In this document: piece after piece, positions 1-9,351 of the stretch
Position numbering within the stretch: the first letter of the stretch is position 1
Layout: every line of letters starts with the position of its first letter
Source: Tateyamaria sp. ANG-S1
GTDB lineage: Bacteria > Pseudomonadota > Alphaproteobacteria > Rhodobacterales > Rhodobacteraceae
Direction of reading: 5' to 3'
DNA length: 64,000 nucleotides
NCBI RefSeq assembly: GCF_000814025.1
Contig: NZ_JWLL01000005.1
Coordinates: forward strand, 434,001 to 498,000
Made by a program: the position numbers and the translations under genes
Notes under the pieces: generated by a model
Databases searched by the model: none
What the model saw: only the letters and a program-made list of their open reading frames with translations
What the model was told of the DNA's origin: nothing

Positions 1-245
1 TTATCGGAACAGCCGTCAAAAGCGGCATAGATTTCAGTGGCATGGGCCTTGGCCTGGGCGGTCAGGCCGGTAGACAGGTGCACGGTCGCCTCGCAGACGA
101 ATTCATGTGCCGACTTGGAAAACACGACTTGGGCATTGGTCGGGCGTTCGGCATATTTCTGCACAACTGCCCCCAAATCATCCCGTACATGGGTTTGCAG
201 CGCTTCGCCGATGTCGATCTGTTTGCCACTGATTTGATACTGCAT
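1..245 (-). CDS. hpf: Ribosome hibernation promoting factor, 3' end cut by window edge
   Basis: The first 81 codons are visible; the rest lies beyond position 1. The N-terminus (MQYQISGKQIDIGEALQTHV) is the usual start of the HPF/YfiA fold, which binds the small ribosomal subunit and drives 100S dimer formation in stationary phase. A purine-rich GAAGGAG stands 6 nt before the ATG at 245-243. The position downstream of lptB matches the common alphaproteobacterial order lptB-hpf-ptsN; ptsN is not visible. Whether this is the long or short form cannot be seen. Confidence 0.9.
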   Translation of the reverse strand, partial: MQYQISGKQIDIGEALQTHVRDDLGAVVQKYAERPTNAQVVFSKSAHEFVCEATVHLSTGLTAQAKAHATEIYAAFDGCSD

Positions 246-464
246 TCTTGCTCCTTCTGGTATGTCCGCGACGCACGTCCTTGACCACCAAGTCATTGGC
301 GGCGCTGACGTATCTAGAATGGCGGATTTGGCCTGTCGTGACCCTGATCTATGTCAACACGCCTCGGATGGGCGACGACATTGCAGATCATGGACAGCGT
401 GACAGCCATACCGGTATTGCACGCCAAAAGTGCACCCGGAGTCAATGAAAAGCGGTTGTGTCGG
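246..464. promoter_or_regulatory. lptB-hpf spacer, probable hpf promoter region
   Basis: This 219-bp spacer separates lptB from hpf, unlike the tight lpt genes upstream, so hpf probably has its own promoter here. The only clear symmetric word is the 10-bp palindrome ATACCGGTAT at 408-417. No recognised sigma-54 or other consensus was identified. Confidence 0.3.
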
Positions 465-1223
465 TTACCCGATCCGGAAGTTCTCGCCCAGATAGACGCG
501 GCGCACATTCTCGTTCTGTACCACGTCGTGTGGTGTGCCGGACATCAACACCTGCCCATCGTGCAGAATATAAGCGCGGTCCACGATTTCGAGCGTTTCA
601 CGCACATTGTGGTCCGTGATCAGCACGCCAATCCCACGCTTTTTCAGATCGCCAACCAGATGCCGGATGTCTCCGACAGAAATCGGGTCCACCCCGGCAA
701 AGGGTTCGTCCAAAAGCAGGTATTTCGGATCCGCTGCGAGTGATCGCGCAATCTCCACCCGGCGCCGTTCCCCGCCAGACAGGGCCAGCGCGGGGGCGCG
801 GCGCAAATGTTCGATCGAAAACTCGCTTAGTAACTCTTCGAGCCGTTCGCGCCGTTTGTGGCGATCCGGTTCAGTGATGTCGAGGATGGCAAGGATGTTG
901 TCCTGCACGCTCAGCCCGCGAAAGATGCTCATCTCTTGCGGCAGATACCCGATCCCCATTTGCGCACGGCGATACATGGGCAGGTTGGTGACATCCGCAC
1001 CGTCCAGCGTGACGGAACCACCCTCGGCAGTGACGAGGCCTGCGACAGCATAAAAGGTTGTCGTTTTGCCGGAACCGTTTGGCCCCAGCAATGCCACGAC
1101 CTCGCCCCGGTTCAGCTCCATGGAAAAGTCCCGGATCACCAGCTTCTTGCGGTAGGACTTGCGCAAATGCGAAATGCGCAGACCGGATGAGCCCTCCGCC
1201 ACTTTCAGGTCAGGGGCCGCCAT
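465..1223 (-). CDS. lptB: LPS export ABC transporter ATP-binding protein LptB
   Basis: 252 aa, the normal size. It is the cytoplasmic ATPase of the LptB2FG complex that extracts lipopolysaccharide from the inner membrane. Walker [10 protein letters not shown] is at 47-55, Q-loop Q96, signature LSGGE at 148-152, Walker B LLLDEP at 169-174 with catalytic E173, and switch H205. The start ATG shares one base with the lptA stop (TGATG), indicating translational coupling. It is the last gene of the rnd-kdsD-lptC-lptA-lptB run. All ATPase residues are intact. Confidence 0.97.
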   Translation of the reverse strand: MAAPDLKVAEGSSGLRISHLRKSYRKKLVIRDFSMELNRGEVVALLGPNGSGKTTTFYAVAGLVTAEGGSVTLDGADVTNLPMYRRAQMGIGYLPQEMSIFRGLSVQDNILAILDITEPDRHKRRERLEELLSEFSIEHLRRAPALALSGGERRRVEIARSLAADPKYLLLDEPFAGVDPISVGDIRHLVGDLKKRGIGVLITDHNVRETLEIVDRAYILHDGQVLMSGTPHDVVQNENVRRVYLGENFRIG

Positions 1224-1711
1224 CAGTCGCTACCGGTTTGCAGGATCGTTTTGACGCTGCCCTGCATCCGTGCGGTGCCGTCTTCGAGGTTGACGGTCAT
1301 CCGTTCGGACGCAATCGCGCTTTGCCCTTGGGTCAGCAGTACGTCACCGGTCATCACGATCAGTCCGGTGTCGATGCTGTAATCAGCACGTTGGGATTCG
1401 GCCGCATCCGGGCCAGATACCAACGTGACGCCACCGGTTGCTTCCATCCGTTCGATCCCCGCCTGATTATCGCGATAGATCACAAGCACGCGGGGTGCAG
1501 ACAGGCGCATCTCACCCTGACCGATGACCACGTTGCCCGTGAACACCGCGGCCCCCGTTTCCTGATCCACGTTCAATTCGTCCGCACTCACCTCGACGGG
1601 GGCGGACGTATCCTGCTGGATCGCGCCAAAGGCAACCTGGGTGCCCTGTGCGTAAAGTGGAGTGATCAGACCCATCAGGATCAGGCAGGCTATGGCACGC
1701 AAAAAAGTCAC
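1223..1711 (-). CDS. lptA: LPS transport periplasmic protein LptA
   Basis: 162 aa with a signal peptide (hydrophobic residues 5-19, likely cleavage after LYA-QG near 22). The body carries the OstA/LptA beta-jellyroll pattern, with repeats of the type '[20 protein letters not shown]' and '[10 protein letters not shown]'. It forms the periplasmic bridge between LptC and LptD. The start is GTG at 1711, 4 nt after the lptC stop, with only a weak purine stretch upstream, so coupling to lptC is likely. Role from family and neighbours lptB and lptC. Confidence 0.93.
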   Translation of the reverse strand: MTFLRAIACLILMGLITPLYAQGTQVAFGAIQQDTSAPVEVSADELNVDQETGAAVFTGNVVIGQGEMRLSAPRVLVIYRDNQAGIERMEATGGVTLVSGPDAAESQRADYSIDTGLIVMTGDVLLTQGQSAIASERMTVNLEDGTARMQGSVKTILQTGSD

Positions 1712-1715
1712 GGGT

Positions 1716-2315
1716 CTATTCTTCTTCCAAGTCTTGCGGGCGGTATATCAACTTTACGCCGTTTGTGAAAACCAATTGGGCGTTCTCGCCCCCGCCCGGC
1801 TTTTCCAGACGCATGTTGCCAGCTTCCAACGTGCCGGACAGGCCCGTTCCATTCACTGGCCCGGGCGATATGACGGTCATGTTTTCGAAGTCGGTCAGCA
1901 GTTCTTCGGAGTTTAGCTTGTATCCGGTCGATGTGGTGATCACGACGTTGCCTTCAAGCGATGAGGCGCCGCGCATCATGTCGAAGGCTCCCCTGTCCGA
2001 AAACAAAACCACGCGCGTCCCTCCCGCGAGGTCGATATGCGCGGCTAGCTCTGTGGCGGTGTTGCTCTGACCATCGGCAGTCACCATCGTCCCGGCAGAG
2101 ACCGAGATACGGTCGCCGCTGCTGGAGGTGCCGGAAAAGAACGGCGCCGTTACTTGCTGGCCCTGCAATCGTTCCTGAATCTCTGTCTCTGCGAACGGGA
2201 CCGACGCCATCGGATCGATGTTGCGCGACAGCAGGAACAGCGTGGACAGCAGGGCAAGCGCCGCTAGCGGCAGCAGCACCTTGAGCCAGGCGACGAGCTT
2301 TGAATACCTGTCCAT
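1716..2315 (-). CDS. lptC: LPS export system protein LptC
   Basis: 199 aa. One N-terminal transmembrane helix (about residues 9-29) anchors a periplasmic beta-jellyroll domain with the phrases 'LEGNVVITTSTGYKLNSEELL' broken across several strands, as in LptC. LptC receives LPS from LptBFG and hands it to LptA. It is 9 nt downstream of kdsD and 4 nt upstream of lptA on the same strand, so Kdo synthesis and LPS export appear co-transcribed. Sequence is poorly conserved in this family; synteny adds most of the confidence. Confidence 0.9.
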   Translation of the reverse strand: MDRYSKLVAWLKVLLPLAALALLSTLFLLSRNIDPMASVPFAETEIQERLQGQQVTAPFFSGTSSSGDRISVSAGTMVTADGQSNTATELAAHIDLAGGTRVVLFSDRGAFDMMRGASSLEGNVVITTSTGYKLNSEELLTDFENMTVISPGPVNGTGLSGTLEAGNMRLEKPGGGENAQLVFTNGVKLIYRPQDLEEE

Positions 2316-2324
2316 GCCATGTCC

Positions 2325-3308
2325 TTAACCCAGCCCCACGCGCAAACAGTCGTGGATGTGAATGAGGCCCAGCGGCGTGCTGCCATTGTCCTCTTCCGCC
2401 ACGAACAGGCACGTCACCGACCGCTCACCGGCGCGCCCGTTCATGATACTGACCGCTTCTTGCGCCAGAATGTCCGGGCCTATTGTTCTAGGAGAAATGG
2501 TCATCACGTCGCGGGCCTTCAAGCCCAGCAACCGGTCGCTCATATGACGTCGCAGGTCACCGTCGGTGATGATGCCAACGAGGCTGCCCACGCCGTTTGT
2601 GACCCCAACAACGCCAAAGCCCTTTTCGCTGATCTCAAGCAGTGCGTCGGCCATGGTCGTGTCCTCACCAACCAGCGGCATGGAGGTGCCGCCGTGCATC
2701 AGGTCGGATACGCGCGTCAATTGGGCGCCCAACTTGCCACCGGGGTGGAAGTCGCGGAAATGCTCGGCGGTAAATTCCCGATGCTCCATCAGTGCTACGG
2801 CGAGCGCATCCCCCAGCGCGAGTGTCAGCGTGGTCGATGTTGTGGGCACAACGCCTGTGCCGCACGCTTCACCCAGATCGGGCAATTGCAGGACGACATC
2901 GCACGCGACGCCCAACGCGCTTTTCGGTGCCTTGGTAATGCCGATCAGCGGAATGTCGAACCGCCGGGAAAAGGCGATCATGTTCGCCAGTTCGGGTGCT
3001 TCGCCGGAGTTCGAGATTGCCAGTACCACATCAGCCCGCGTCACCATGCCCAGATCGCCATGGCTCGCCTCGGCCGGATGCACAAATTGTGCGGGCGTGC
3101 CCGTGCTGGCCAGCGTCGCGGCAATCTTGCGCGCAATATGCCCTGACTTTCCGATCCCCGTCACGATCACCCGGCCTGTCGCGTTCAGCAGAACGTCGAT
3201 GGCCGCGCGAAAGGTTTCATCCAGACCGTCAGCCAGGATGCCAAGCGCGTCTGCTTCCGTCCGGATCACCCGCCGTGCGGTGTCGATGAAAGGGGTCTTG
3301 CCGCTCAT
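2325..3308 (-). CDS. kdsD: KpsF/GutQ arabinose-5-phosphate isomerase with CBS pair
   Basis: 327 aa from ATG 3308, which overlaps the rnd stop as ATGA; an in-frame extension to 3383 exists but would sit inside rnd and lacks family similarity. The N-terminal SIS domain (about 35-175) has the sugar-phosphate loop GIGKSGHIA and the HPAEASHGDLGM motif; two CBS domains follow (about 205-325). It converts ribulose 5-phosphate to arabinose 5-phosphate, the first step to Kdo. The location directly before lptC supports a biosynthetic rather than a capsule- or gut-specific paralogue. Confidence 0.95.
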   Translation of the reverse strand: MSGKTPFIDTARRVIRTEADALGILADGLDETFRAAIDVLLNATGRVIVTGIGKSGHIARKIAATLASTGTPAQFVHPAEASHGDLGMVTRADVVLAISNSGEAPELANMIAFSRRFDIPLIGITKAPKSALGVACDVVLQLPDLGEACGTGVVPTTSTTLTLALGDALAVALMEHREFTAEHFRDFHPGGKLGAQLTRVSDLMHGGTSMPLVGEDTTMADALLEISEKGFGVVGVTNGVGSLVGIITDGDLRRHMSDRLLGLKARDVMTISPRTIGPDILAQEAVSIMNGRAGERSVTCLFVAEEDNGSTPLGLIHIHDCLRVGLG

Positions 3309-3919
3309 GAGTGGGCGAAGATGTCCGTGTCGGGCCAGCCCGCCAGGTCCAGACGCGCGCGCATGGGCAGGAAGTCGAAACATGCCTGCGCGATCTCCAT
3401 CCGTCCCTCGCGCTCTAACCGCTCGTTGAGCGCCTCGCGCAGTTTGTGCAGGTACAGAACGTCCGATGCCGCATATTCCAACTGCGCATCGGTCAGTGTG
3501 TCGGCACCCCAGTCGCTGGATTGCTGCTGCTTCGAGATGTCGATGCCCAGCATTTCCTGAAGCAGGTTCTTCAACCCATGCCGGTCAGTGTATGTGCGGA
3601 TCAGGCGGCTCGCGATCTTGGTGCAATAGACGGGTGCTGTGACCGCGCCAAAGGCGTTCAACATCGCCGCAATGTCGAAGCGACCGAAGTGAAAGAGCTT
3701 GAGTACGTTCGGGTCTTCGAGCAAGCGGCACAGGTTCGGTGCCTCGGTCTGTCCCAGCTTGATCTGCACGATGTGTGCGTTGCCGTCACCGCCCGATAGC
3801 TGCACCACACACAGCCTGTCGCGGTGCGGGTTCAGGCCCATGGTTTCGCAGTCGATGGCGACGACCGGTCCCAAATCAAGGTCATCGGGCAGGTCGGAAA
3901 TATGCAAATGGTTCGTCAT
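3305..3919 (-). CDS. rnd: Ribonuclease D, catalytic-domain-only form
   Basis: 204 aa, about half the size of E. coli RNase D. Only the DEDDy 3'-5' exonuclease domain is present: motif I AIDCETMGL (D23, E25), motif II LKLFHFGRFDIAAM, motif III QLEYAASDVLYL with the tyrosine. The HRDC domains that bind tRNA in the long form are absent, as in many alphaproteobacterial RND proteins. First gene of the kdsD-lpt operon, overlapping kdsD by 4 nt. Substrate not known from sequence; tRNA or small RNA 3'-end trimming is the family expectation. Confidence 0.92.
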   Translation of the reverse strand: MTNHLHISDLPDDLDLGPVVAIDCETMGLNPHRDRLCVVQLSGGDGNAHIVQIKLGQTEAPNLCRLLEDPNVLKLFHFGRFDIAAMLNAFGAVTAPVYCTKIASRLIRTYTDRHGLKNLLQEMLGIDISKQQQSSDWGADTLTDAQLEYAASDVLYLHKLREALNERLEREGRMEIAQACFDFLPMRARLDLAGWPDTDIFAHS

Positions 3920-3961
3920 GCGCCCGCTATAACGCGCGTTTCGCCCTTGGGAAAGCGCGCT

Positions 3962-4708
3962 TTAGGCGGGTTTTATCGCATCCAGTGCGGGGCGCGGATA
4001 CCGCTCCAGCAAGGTTTGCACCAGCGCCCGGCAGTCATGGCCCCGCCAATCGGGCGAATGGGCTGTCCGTGGCAAGTCCGGGTGTTTCAGGGTCAGCCGC
4101 CGCCAGGCGTGCACGATCAGCACCCGCAACGCTGCGGTTTGAACGGGCGTCATGTCCTGATCCAGTTCTTCCGAGATGTCGGTCAGAACGGCGTGCAGCG
4201 ACTTGTAGGCGTCGCGCATCCCCTCCGTCTCGATCTGTGATCCCAGCCAAGGGGGCAGGCTGTCTGGCGTGAGGCGCATGGCGTCTGACGGCAGCGGTTC
4301 GGTTGAACTGCATAGAAACAGGCGGGATGCGATCTGTGCAAACCTGGTTGGATCAAGCTCTGTGTTGCCCTGCATCAGAATGGCCACAGCCTCGGTCGCC
4401 TGACCGCCACCATAGATGCGCCCGCGTGCCGCATCACTGTCCGACCGTCCCTTGGCGGTCAGACTGTGCAGGCTATTGCGCCCCTGTTTCGCCGAACTCA
4501 CCCACCCGTCGCTGCGCAGGCGGTGCAGGGCCACGCGCGACGCCTCGGGCTTGATCCCGATCTCGCCCATGATGGCCGAAAGCGTCGGCCCATTCAGCGG
4601 CTGATCCGGCGCCAGATCGCCAAAAACAGTCACTAACAAGGACCAAACCCGTAACGGGCCAAGGTCGCTCAGGCTTTGAAGGGCTTGGGAATAAGCGTCA
4701 GTAGGCAT
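3962..4708 (-). CDS. paaX: PaaX family transcriptional repressor of phenylacetate genes
   Basis: 248 aa. The N-terminal winged helix (about 25-85: 'LSAIMGEIGIKPEASRVALH', 'LRSDGWVSS') and the C-terminal PaaX-type region ending in 'HDCRALVQTLLERYPRPALD' fit the family. PaaX represses paa genes until phenylacetyl-CoA binds. It overlaps paaZ by 11 nt and is the last gene of the paa operon, so it is probably auto-controlled. The shared TTTGTAACG words near 11.9 and 48.5 kb are my candidate targets. It could in principle be another GntR-like regulator, but the context is decisive. Confidence 0.93.
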   Translation of the reverse strand: MPTDAYSQALQSLSDLGPLRVWSLLVTVFGDLAPDQPLNGPTLSAIMGEIGIKPEASRVALHRLRSDGWVSSAKQGRNSLHSLTAKGRSDSDAARGRIYGGGQATEAVAILMQGNTELDPTRFAQIASRLFLCSSTEPLPSDAMRLTPDSLPPWLGSQIETEGMRDAYKSLHAVLTDISEELDQDMTPVQTAALRVLIVHAWRRLTLKHPDLPRTAHSPDWRGHDCRALVQTLLERYPRPALDAIKPA

Positions 4709-6713
4709 TCATGGTCAGCAGTTCATACTCTGCCACCACATCATCATCTTGGTTGGTCAATGTCACGTGCCAACGCACTTCGCCGTAGTCATCGTTCCGC
4801 GGCGTCTTTGCCTTGACCGTCAGGCGTACCTTTATGCTGTCGCCTGCTTCCACCGGCTTCATGAAGCGCAGGTTGTCGAGGCCCGTGTTCGCCAGTACCG
4901 GCCCCGGATCGGGCTGCACGAACAGACCGGCGGCAAAACTGAGCAACAGATAGCCATGCGCCACGCGACCCGGGAAAAACGGGTTCGCCTTGGCTGCCGC
5001 ATCGTCCATATGAGCATAGAATGTATCGCCGGTGAAATGAGCAAACGTCTCGATGTCGTCCAATGTCACCATGCGCGATGGGCTGTTGAATGTGTCGCCC
5101 AAAGCCAGATCGTCAAAGCGCCGGGTGAAGGGGTGAGGTTTGTCAGATGCCTCTGTCCCGCCTGGCACCCAACGCTGCCCGATGGCCGTCAGGATGTCGG
5201 GATTGCCCTGAATGGCCGTGCGCTGCATATAGTGTTTGACTGCGCGAATACCGCCCAGTTCCTCACCACCGCCCGCGCGGCCCGGTCCGCCATGCACCAT
5301 GTGCGGCAAGGGCGCACCATGCCCTGTCGCCTCCGCCATGCTGTCGCGGTTGTTGAAATAAAGCCGCCCGTGGAACGCGGCAGAGGCCATCGTGATCTCA
5401 CGCGCCACATCTGGGTCGTGGGTGATGACGGATGCGACCAGCGATCCCTTGCCCCGGTTCAGCAATTCCGCAGCGTGGCCCAAATCGCGGTATGGCATGA
5501 TTGTCGAAACTGGGCCAAAGGCTTCGACATCATGCACCGCTTGCGCCGCGTCCGGATCGGCACAGTGAAACAGCATCGGCGGTAGAAAGGCACCCTTGCT
5601 GCCCGCCATGGCAAAATCGTCCGGGTTACCAAATACTCGTTCCGCCTCTGATCCGATCTGTGCAGCCTTTTCCAAAACATCGTTTTTCTGCGTGTTAGAG
5701 ACCAATGCACCCATTTTCGTGGCCTCATCACGCGGATCGCCAATGGTCACGTTCTCAAGCCGCGCGCGGATTGCTGCCACCACTGCATCCACTTGCGCCT
5801 CTGGCACCATGATCCGCCGAATGGCCGTGCATTTCTGCCCGGCCTTCGCCGTCATCTCCCGCTGCACTTCCTTCACGAACAGATCGAACTCAGCGCTTCC
5901 AGGTTTGGCATCCGGCCCGAGAACGCTCGCGTTCAGACTGTCCTGTTCCGCAGTAAAGCGCACCGCGTTATCCAGCAAGTTCGCGTTGCTCCGCAGCTTG
6001 CGCGCCGTGTCGGCGGACCCTGTGAATGTCACCACATCCTGGCAATCCAGATGATCCAGTAGATCGCCAACGCCGCCAGACACAAGCTGCAACGCGCCTT
6101 CGGGCAGATACCCGCTGTCAATCATCAGGCGCACGCAGGCTTCGGTGACATAGGACGTCGCTGTCGCAGGCTTCACAATCGCGGGCACACCGGCCAGCAG
6201 TGTGGGAGCCACCTTTTCCAGCATCCCCCAGACCGGGAAGTTGAAGGCGTTGATATGCAGCGCAGCGCCTTGCAGCGGGGTACAGATGTGCTGGCCAAAA
6301 AACTGACCGCCACGCCCCAACTGCTCGGGCGGGCCATCCAGATACACCTGCGCATCCGGCATCTCGCGCCGACCTTTCGACGCAAACACCAGCATGGTGC
6401 CGATCCCACCATCAATGTCGATCAGGTGGTCGGACTGCGTGGCCCCCGTGTCAAAGCTGAGGTCATAAAGCACCTGCCGATGCTCCCGCAGATGCAGGGC
6501 CAGCGCCTTGAGCATCTTGGCCCGTTCATGAAATGTCATCGCGCGCAGGGTAGGGCCGCCAACATCGCGGGCATAGGCGCGCATCGCTTGCACATCCAGC
6601 GCGTCATTCCCGGCCTCGGCAATGACGTCACCGGTGATGGCGCTTGCAATCGACCGCGCCCCGGCCCCCGGCGGCACCCAGGCGCCCGCCGCAAATGAAT
6701 GAACCTGGCGCAT
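4698..6713 (-). CDS. paaZ: Bifunctional oxepin-CoA hydrolase / 3-oxo-5,6-dehydrosuberyl-CoA semialdehyde dehydrogenase
   Basis: 671 aa, full size. Residues about 1-520 form an aldehyde dehydrogenase with the catalytic cysteine in GQKCTAIRR and the general base in FTAEQDSLN; about 535-671 form a MaoC-like hotdog domain with [12 protein letters not shown] and [13 protein letters not shown]. The enzyme opens the oxepin ring and oxidises the resulting aldehyde in phenylacetate breakdown. ATG at 6713 has AGGGGG upstream. It lies 9 nt after paaE and overlaps paaX. Both halves keep their active-site residues, so it should be fully bifunctional. Confidence 0.97.
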   Translation of the reverse strand: MRQVHSFAAGAWVPPGAGARSIASAITGDVIAEAGNDALDVQAMRAYARDVGGPTLRAMTFHERAKMLKALALHLREHRQVLYDLSFDTGATQSDHLIDIDGGIGTMLVFASKGRREMPDAQVYLDGPPEQLGRGGQFFGQHICTPLQGAALHINAFNFPVWGMLEKVAPTLLAGVPAIVKPATATSYVTEACVRLMIDSGYLPEGALQLVSGGVGDLLDHLDCQDVVTFTGSADTARKLRSNANLLDNAVRFTAEQDSLNASVLGPDAKPGSAEFDLFVKEVQREMTAKAGQKCTAIRRIMVPEAQVDAVVAAIRARLENVTIGDPRDEATKMGALVSNTQKNDVLEKAAQIGSEAERVFGNPDDFAMAGSKGAFLPPMLFHCADPDAAQAVHDVEAFGPVSTIMPYRDLGHAAELLNRGKGSLVASVITHDPDVAREITMASAAFHGRLYFNNRDSMAEATGHGAPLPHMVHGGPGRAGGGEELGGIRAVKHYMQRTAIQGNPDILTAIGQRWVPGGTEASDKPHPFTRRFDDLALGDTFNSPSRMVTLDDIETFAHFTGDTFYAHMDDAAAKANPFFPGRVAHGYLLLSFAAGLFVQPDPGPVLANTGLDNLRFMKPVEAGDSIKVRLTVKAKTPRNDDYGEVRWHVTLTNQDDDVVAEYELLTMNAY

Positions 6714-6722
6714 GATAGCCCC

Positions 6723-7787
6723 CTAGTGTTGATCGTAGTCGATGCTGAGCGTGTCGCTGATCGGATAGCACTGGCAGGTCAGGACAAAGCCTGCCTCGAC
6801 CTCGTAATCCTCAAGCGCATGGTTGGTCAGCATCTCGTATTCGCCGTCCGTCACCTTGGCTTTGCAGGTCGAACAAACGCCCGCTTTGCAGGCGAATGGC
6901 GCGTCGAGGGAATTGGCCAAAGCAGTCTCTAACACCGACGAATCCTTGGCCATCTCCATCTGATGTGTTGTACCGTCCAGCGTGATCTGCACGGTCGTTT
7001 CCGCCGCGCCCTCGGCCCGCGCGCTGACGGCTTGTTTTGCCAAACGACCCTGCTGGCCCGCGCCAAAGAGCTCGAATTTGATCTGATCCTTGGTTAGCCC
7101 GTGCGTCTCCAGCGCCTCAGAAATGGCAAGCATCATCGGCTCTGGCCCGCAGATAAAGGCGGTGTCGACCGCCCCAACATCAATCCAGGATTTGAAGAGC
7201 AGCGCGCATTTCTCCTGATCGACACGGCCGGAAAACAGGTCGATGTCCTGCCCGGTTTCCAGCACGTGGATCAGTGTCAGGCGGCCCATGTAGCGGTTCT
7301 TCAGATCCTCCAGTTCCTCGCGGAACATGATCGTGTGGACCGCCCGATTGGCATAAACGAGGGTAAATGTGCTGTCTGGCTCGCGCGCAAGTACGGTTTT
7401 CAGGATCGATAGGACTGGCGTGATCCCGGACCCACCAGCAAAACCAAGGTAGGATTTGCACTTGTTAGGGTTTATTTCGGTGCCAAACTGCCCCATCGGC
7501 GCCATGGCGTGCAACGTGTCGCCCACCTGCAGCTCGGTATTGGCAAAGGTCGAAAATGCGCCGCCGTCGACGCGCTTGACCCCAACCTGCAGCTTGCCGT
7601 CATCCAGCCCGGCGCAGATGGAATAGTTCCGACGCAGCTCGGTCCCGTCGAAATCCTGTTTGAAGGTCAGGTACTGGCCGGGTGTGAAACGAAAGGTATC
7701 CGGTTCATCCGGTTGCAGCGTCAGCACCACCGCATCGCGGATCGTGCGGTGGATATCTGTTACAGTCAGAGGGTGGAATTGCGCCAT
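6723..7787 (-). CDS. paaE: Phenylacetyl-CoA epoxidase reductase subunit PaaE
   Basis: 354 aa starting at ATG 7787; an upstream in-frame extension would run into the preceding gene. An FAD-binding domain with RRNYSIC is followed by an NAD(P)H-binding ferredoxin-reductase domain (GGSGITPVLS, CGPEPMM), then a C-terminal plant-type [2Fe-2S] ferredoxin domain with cysteines in CKAGVCSTCKAKV and a last cysteine in LTCQC. It passes electrons from NADPH to the PaaA di-iron centre. It sits after the NTF2-like gene and 9 nt before paaZ. Confidence 0.96.
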   Translation of the reverse strand: MAQFHPLTVTDIHRTIRDAVVLTLQPDEPDTFRFTPGQYLTFKQDFDGTELRRNYSICAGLDDGKLQVGVKRVDGGAFSTFANTELQVGDTLHAMAPMGQFGTEINPNKCKSYLGFAGGSGITPVLSILKTVLAREPDSTFTLVYANRAVHTIMFREELEDLKNRYMGRLTLIHVLETGQDIDLFSGRVDQEKCALLFKSWIDVGAVDTAFICGPEPMMLAISEALETHGLTKDQIKFELFGAGQQGRLAKQAVSARAEGAAETTVQITLDGTTHQMEMAKDSSVLETALANSLDAPFACKAGVCSTCKAKVTDGEYEMLTNHALEDYEVEAGFVLTCQCYPISDTLSIDYDQH

Positions 7788-7797
7788 GGTCAGCCTG

Positions 7798-8154
7798 TCA
7801 GTAGTGGCGGAACAGCTTGGCTGAGATACGCCAGGTGCCGTCATCCAGCTGAATGATCTGGAAGTGATTTTCGAAGGACATGCCCAGCAAGTTGCGTTCG
7901 GTGATCGAGGCTGTCGCGATCTTGTCATCGACCTTCAGCCCGGTGATCTCACCGCTGTAGTCGTCGCCGACCTCATTTGCCTCAAGTGCGCCGTAAAATG
8001 GTTCCGGCCCGCCATGTAGCAAGTCCGGCCCGAGCCAGCCGGTCATGACGGCGCCATCGTGAAACACGGTTCTCAATAGGTCGATGTCGCGGGTGCGGGT
8101 GCCTTCGATATAGGCTTCGACAACCGCGCGTGCGGATGCTGTGACATCGGTCAT
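7798..8154 (-). CDS. NTF2-like / SnoaL-type small protein inside the paa operon
   Basis: 118 aa from ATG 8154. The sequence (AYIEGTRTRDIDLLRTVFH..., then a C-terminal beta-rich ITERNLLGMSFENHFQIIQL) has the cone-shaped NTF2-like pattern, resembling the putative lumazine-binding/SnoaL-like group. It lies between paaD (13 nt upstream) and paaE (10 nt downstream), a position empty in E. coli. Function unknown. Members of this fold can be hydrolases, isomerases or binding partners, so it may handle an unstable epoxide or oxepin intermediate; that is inference only. Confidence 0.85.
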   Translation of the reverse strand: MTDVTASARAVVEAYIEGTRTRDIDLLRTVFHDGAVMTGWLGPDLLHGGPEPFYGALEANEVGDDYSGEITGLKVDDKIATASITERNLLGMSFENHFQIIQLDDGTWRISAKLFRHY

Positions 8155-8167
8155 GGCAAGTCCTCCG

Positions 8168-8635
8168 TTAAATGCACTTGAAGTAATCAAAGGGTTCCAG
8201 GCAATCCGTGCAGCGCCATTGCGCCTTGCACGGGGTCGAGCCGAACTGGCTGATCTTCTCGACCTGGCTCGACTGGCAACGAGGGCATCGCTTTGGCCCG
8301 CCCGCGGGTTGCGGTGGCGCGATGCCATAGCTCTCCAGCTTGGCCTTGCCGGTGTCCGTCATCCAGTCGGTTGTCCAGGGCGGGGCGATTTGCCTTTTTA
8401 GAGACAGGTTTTCGATCCCTTTCGCATGCAGCGCGGTCTCAATCTCCATGTTGATGATGCTGGTGGCAGGGCAGCCGGAATAGGTGGGGGTCACGGTCAC
8501 TTCCAGCGTGTCGTCCAGCCACTGCACGTTCCGGATGATCCCCAGATCGACCAGCGAGATGACCGGGATTTCCGGGTCCGGGATGGCTGCAAGCCAGGTC
8601 CAGACCTCTTCCACCGATGCGCGCGTCGTCACCAT
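8168..8635 (-). CDS. paaD: Phenylacetate-CoA oxygenase subunit PaaD (MIP18/DUF59)
   Basis: 155 aa. The N-terminal MIP18/DUF59 domain has DPEIPVISLVDLGI and the conserved cysteine in PTYSGCPAT; the C-terminus has a CPRC...CTDC zinc- or Fe-S-type knuckle followed by FDYFKC. PaaD is needed for activity of the epoxidase and is thought to help in Fe-S or metal-site maturation. The start overlaps paaC by 7 nt. Normal length, all cysteines present. Confidence 0.95.
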   Translation of the reverse strand: MVTTRASVEEVWTWLAAIPDPEIPVISLVDLGIIRNVQWLDDTLEVTVTPTYSGCPATSIINMEIETALHAKGIENLSLKRQIAPPWTTDWMTDTGKAKLESYGIAPPQPAGGPKRCPRCQSSQVEKISQFGSTPCKAQWRCTDCLEPFDYFKCI

Positions 8636-9351
8636 GTCGCATCCGGGTGGCTGCGGGGCAGCACCTGCATCGTCGCCAGCATGTGGCCCAGATGTTCGGT
8701 ATGCCGCGCCCCGGTCTTGCCGCCCATATGCGCAAAGTCACTGTCGGGGCGTGACAAGGTCGCCTCCGCCAAAACAGTCTCTAAATAAGCGTCAAATGCG
8801 GGTCTCAGGGCCGACACGTCCATCAGATCGTCTTCATCCGTGCTGAACATCTCGCCCACATAAGGCCATAGCCGATCCAACGCCGCCTGCATCCGCTCAT
8901 GGCTTTCCTCAGTTCCGTCGCCCAACGCGATGACGGTATCGGAAGAGCGTTCGCGATGATACGTCACCTCTTTCACAGACTTCTGGGCGATGGCGGCAAT
9001 CTCGGCATCCTCATGCTCGGTTAAGGCCTTCAACGCCTCCAGATGCCACGCATCGAACAGGAATTGCCGCATCATGGTGACGCCGAAATCCCGGTTCGGC
9101 TGCTCGACCACCAAGAGGTTGCGAAAGTCCCACGCATCGCGGTGATAGGCGAGCGTGTCAGCAGTCCGCCCCTTGCCCTCACGTTCAGCAGCAAGGCCAA
9201 GCCAAAGCTGCGTTTGCCCGATCAAATCAAGCGCCGTGTTGGCGAGCGCAATGTCTTCCTCCAGCGCCGGCGCATGGCCGCACCATTCCGACACTCGCTG
9301 GCCCAGCACCAGTGTGTTGTCCCCCATGCGGATGAGACCCTGGACGCTCAC
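8629..9351 (-). CDS. paaC: Phenylacetyl-CoA epoxidase structural subunit PaaC
   Basis: 240 aa. Ferritin-like helical protein with LGQRVSEWCGHAPALEEDIAL and ALDLIGQTQLWL, the typical PaaC opening. PaaC lacks a functional di-iron centre in the family and scaffolds PaaA. The start is taken as GTG 9351, coupled to the paaB stop (GTGA); an internal ATG eight codons later is possible, but other PaaC proteins begin upstream of that point. It is flanked by paaB and paaD in the standard order. Confidence 0.95.
   Translation of the reverse strand: MSVQGLIRMGDNTLVLGQRVSEWCGHAPALEEDIALANTALDLIGQTQLWLGLAAEREGKGRTADTLAYHRDAWDFRNLLVVEQPNRDFGVTMMRQFLFDAWHLEALKALTEHEDAEIAAIAQKSVKEVTYHRERSSDTVIALGDGTEESHERMQAALDRLWPYVGEMFSTDEDDLMDVSALRPAFDAYLETVLAEATLSRPDSDFAHMGGKTGARHTEHLGHMLATMQVLPRSHPDATW

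Noticed and set aside
408-417. ATACCGGTAT as an operator of hpf
   Set aside because: A single 10-bp palindrome with no second copy; kept only as a remark in the spacer entry.
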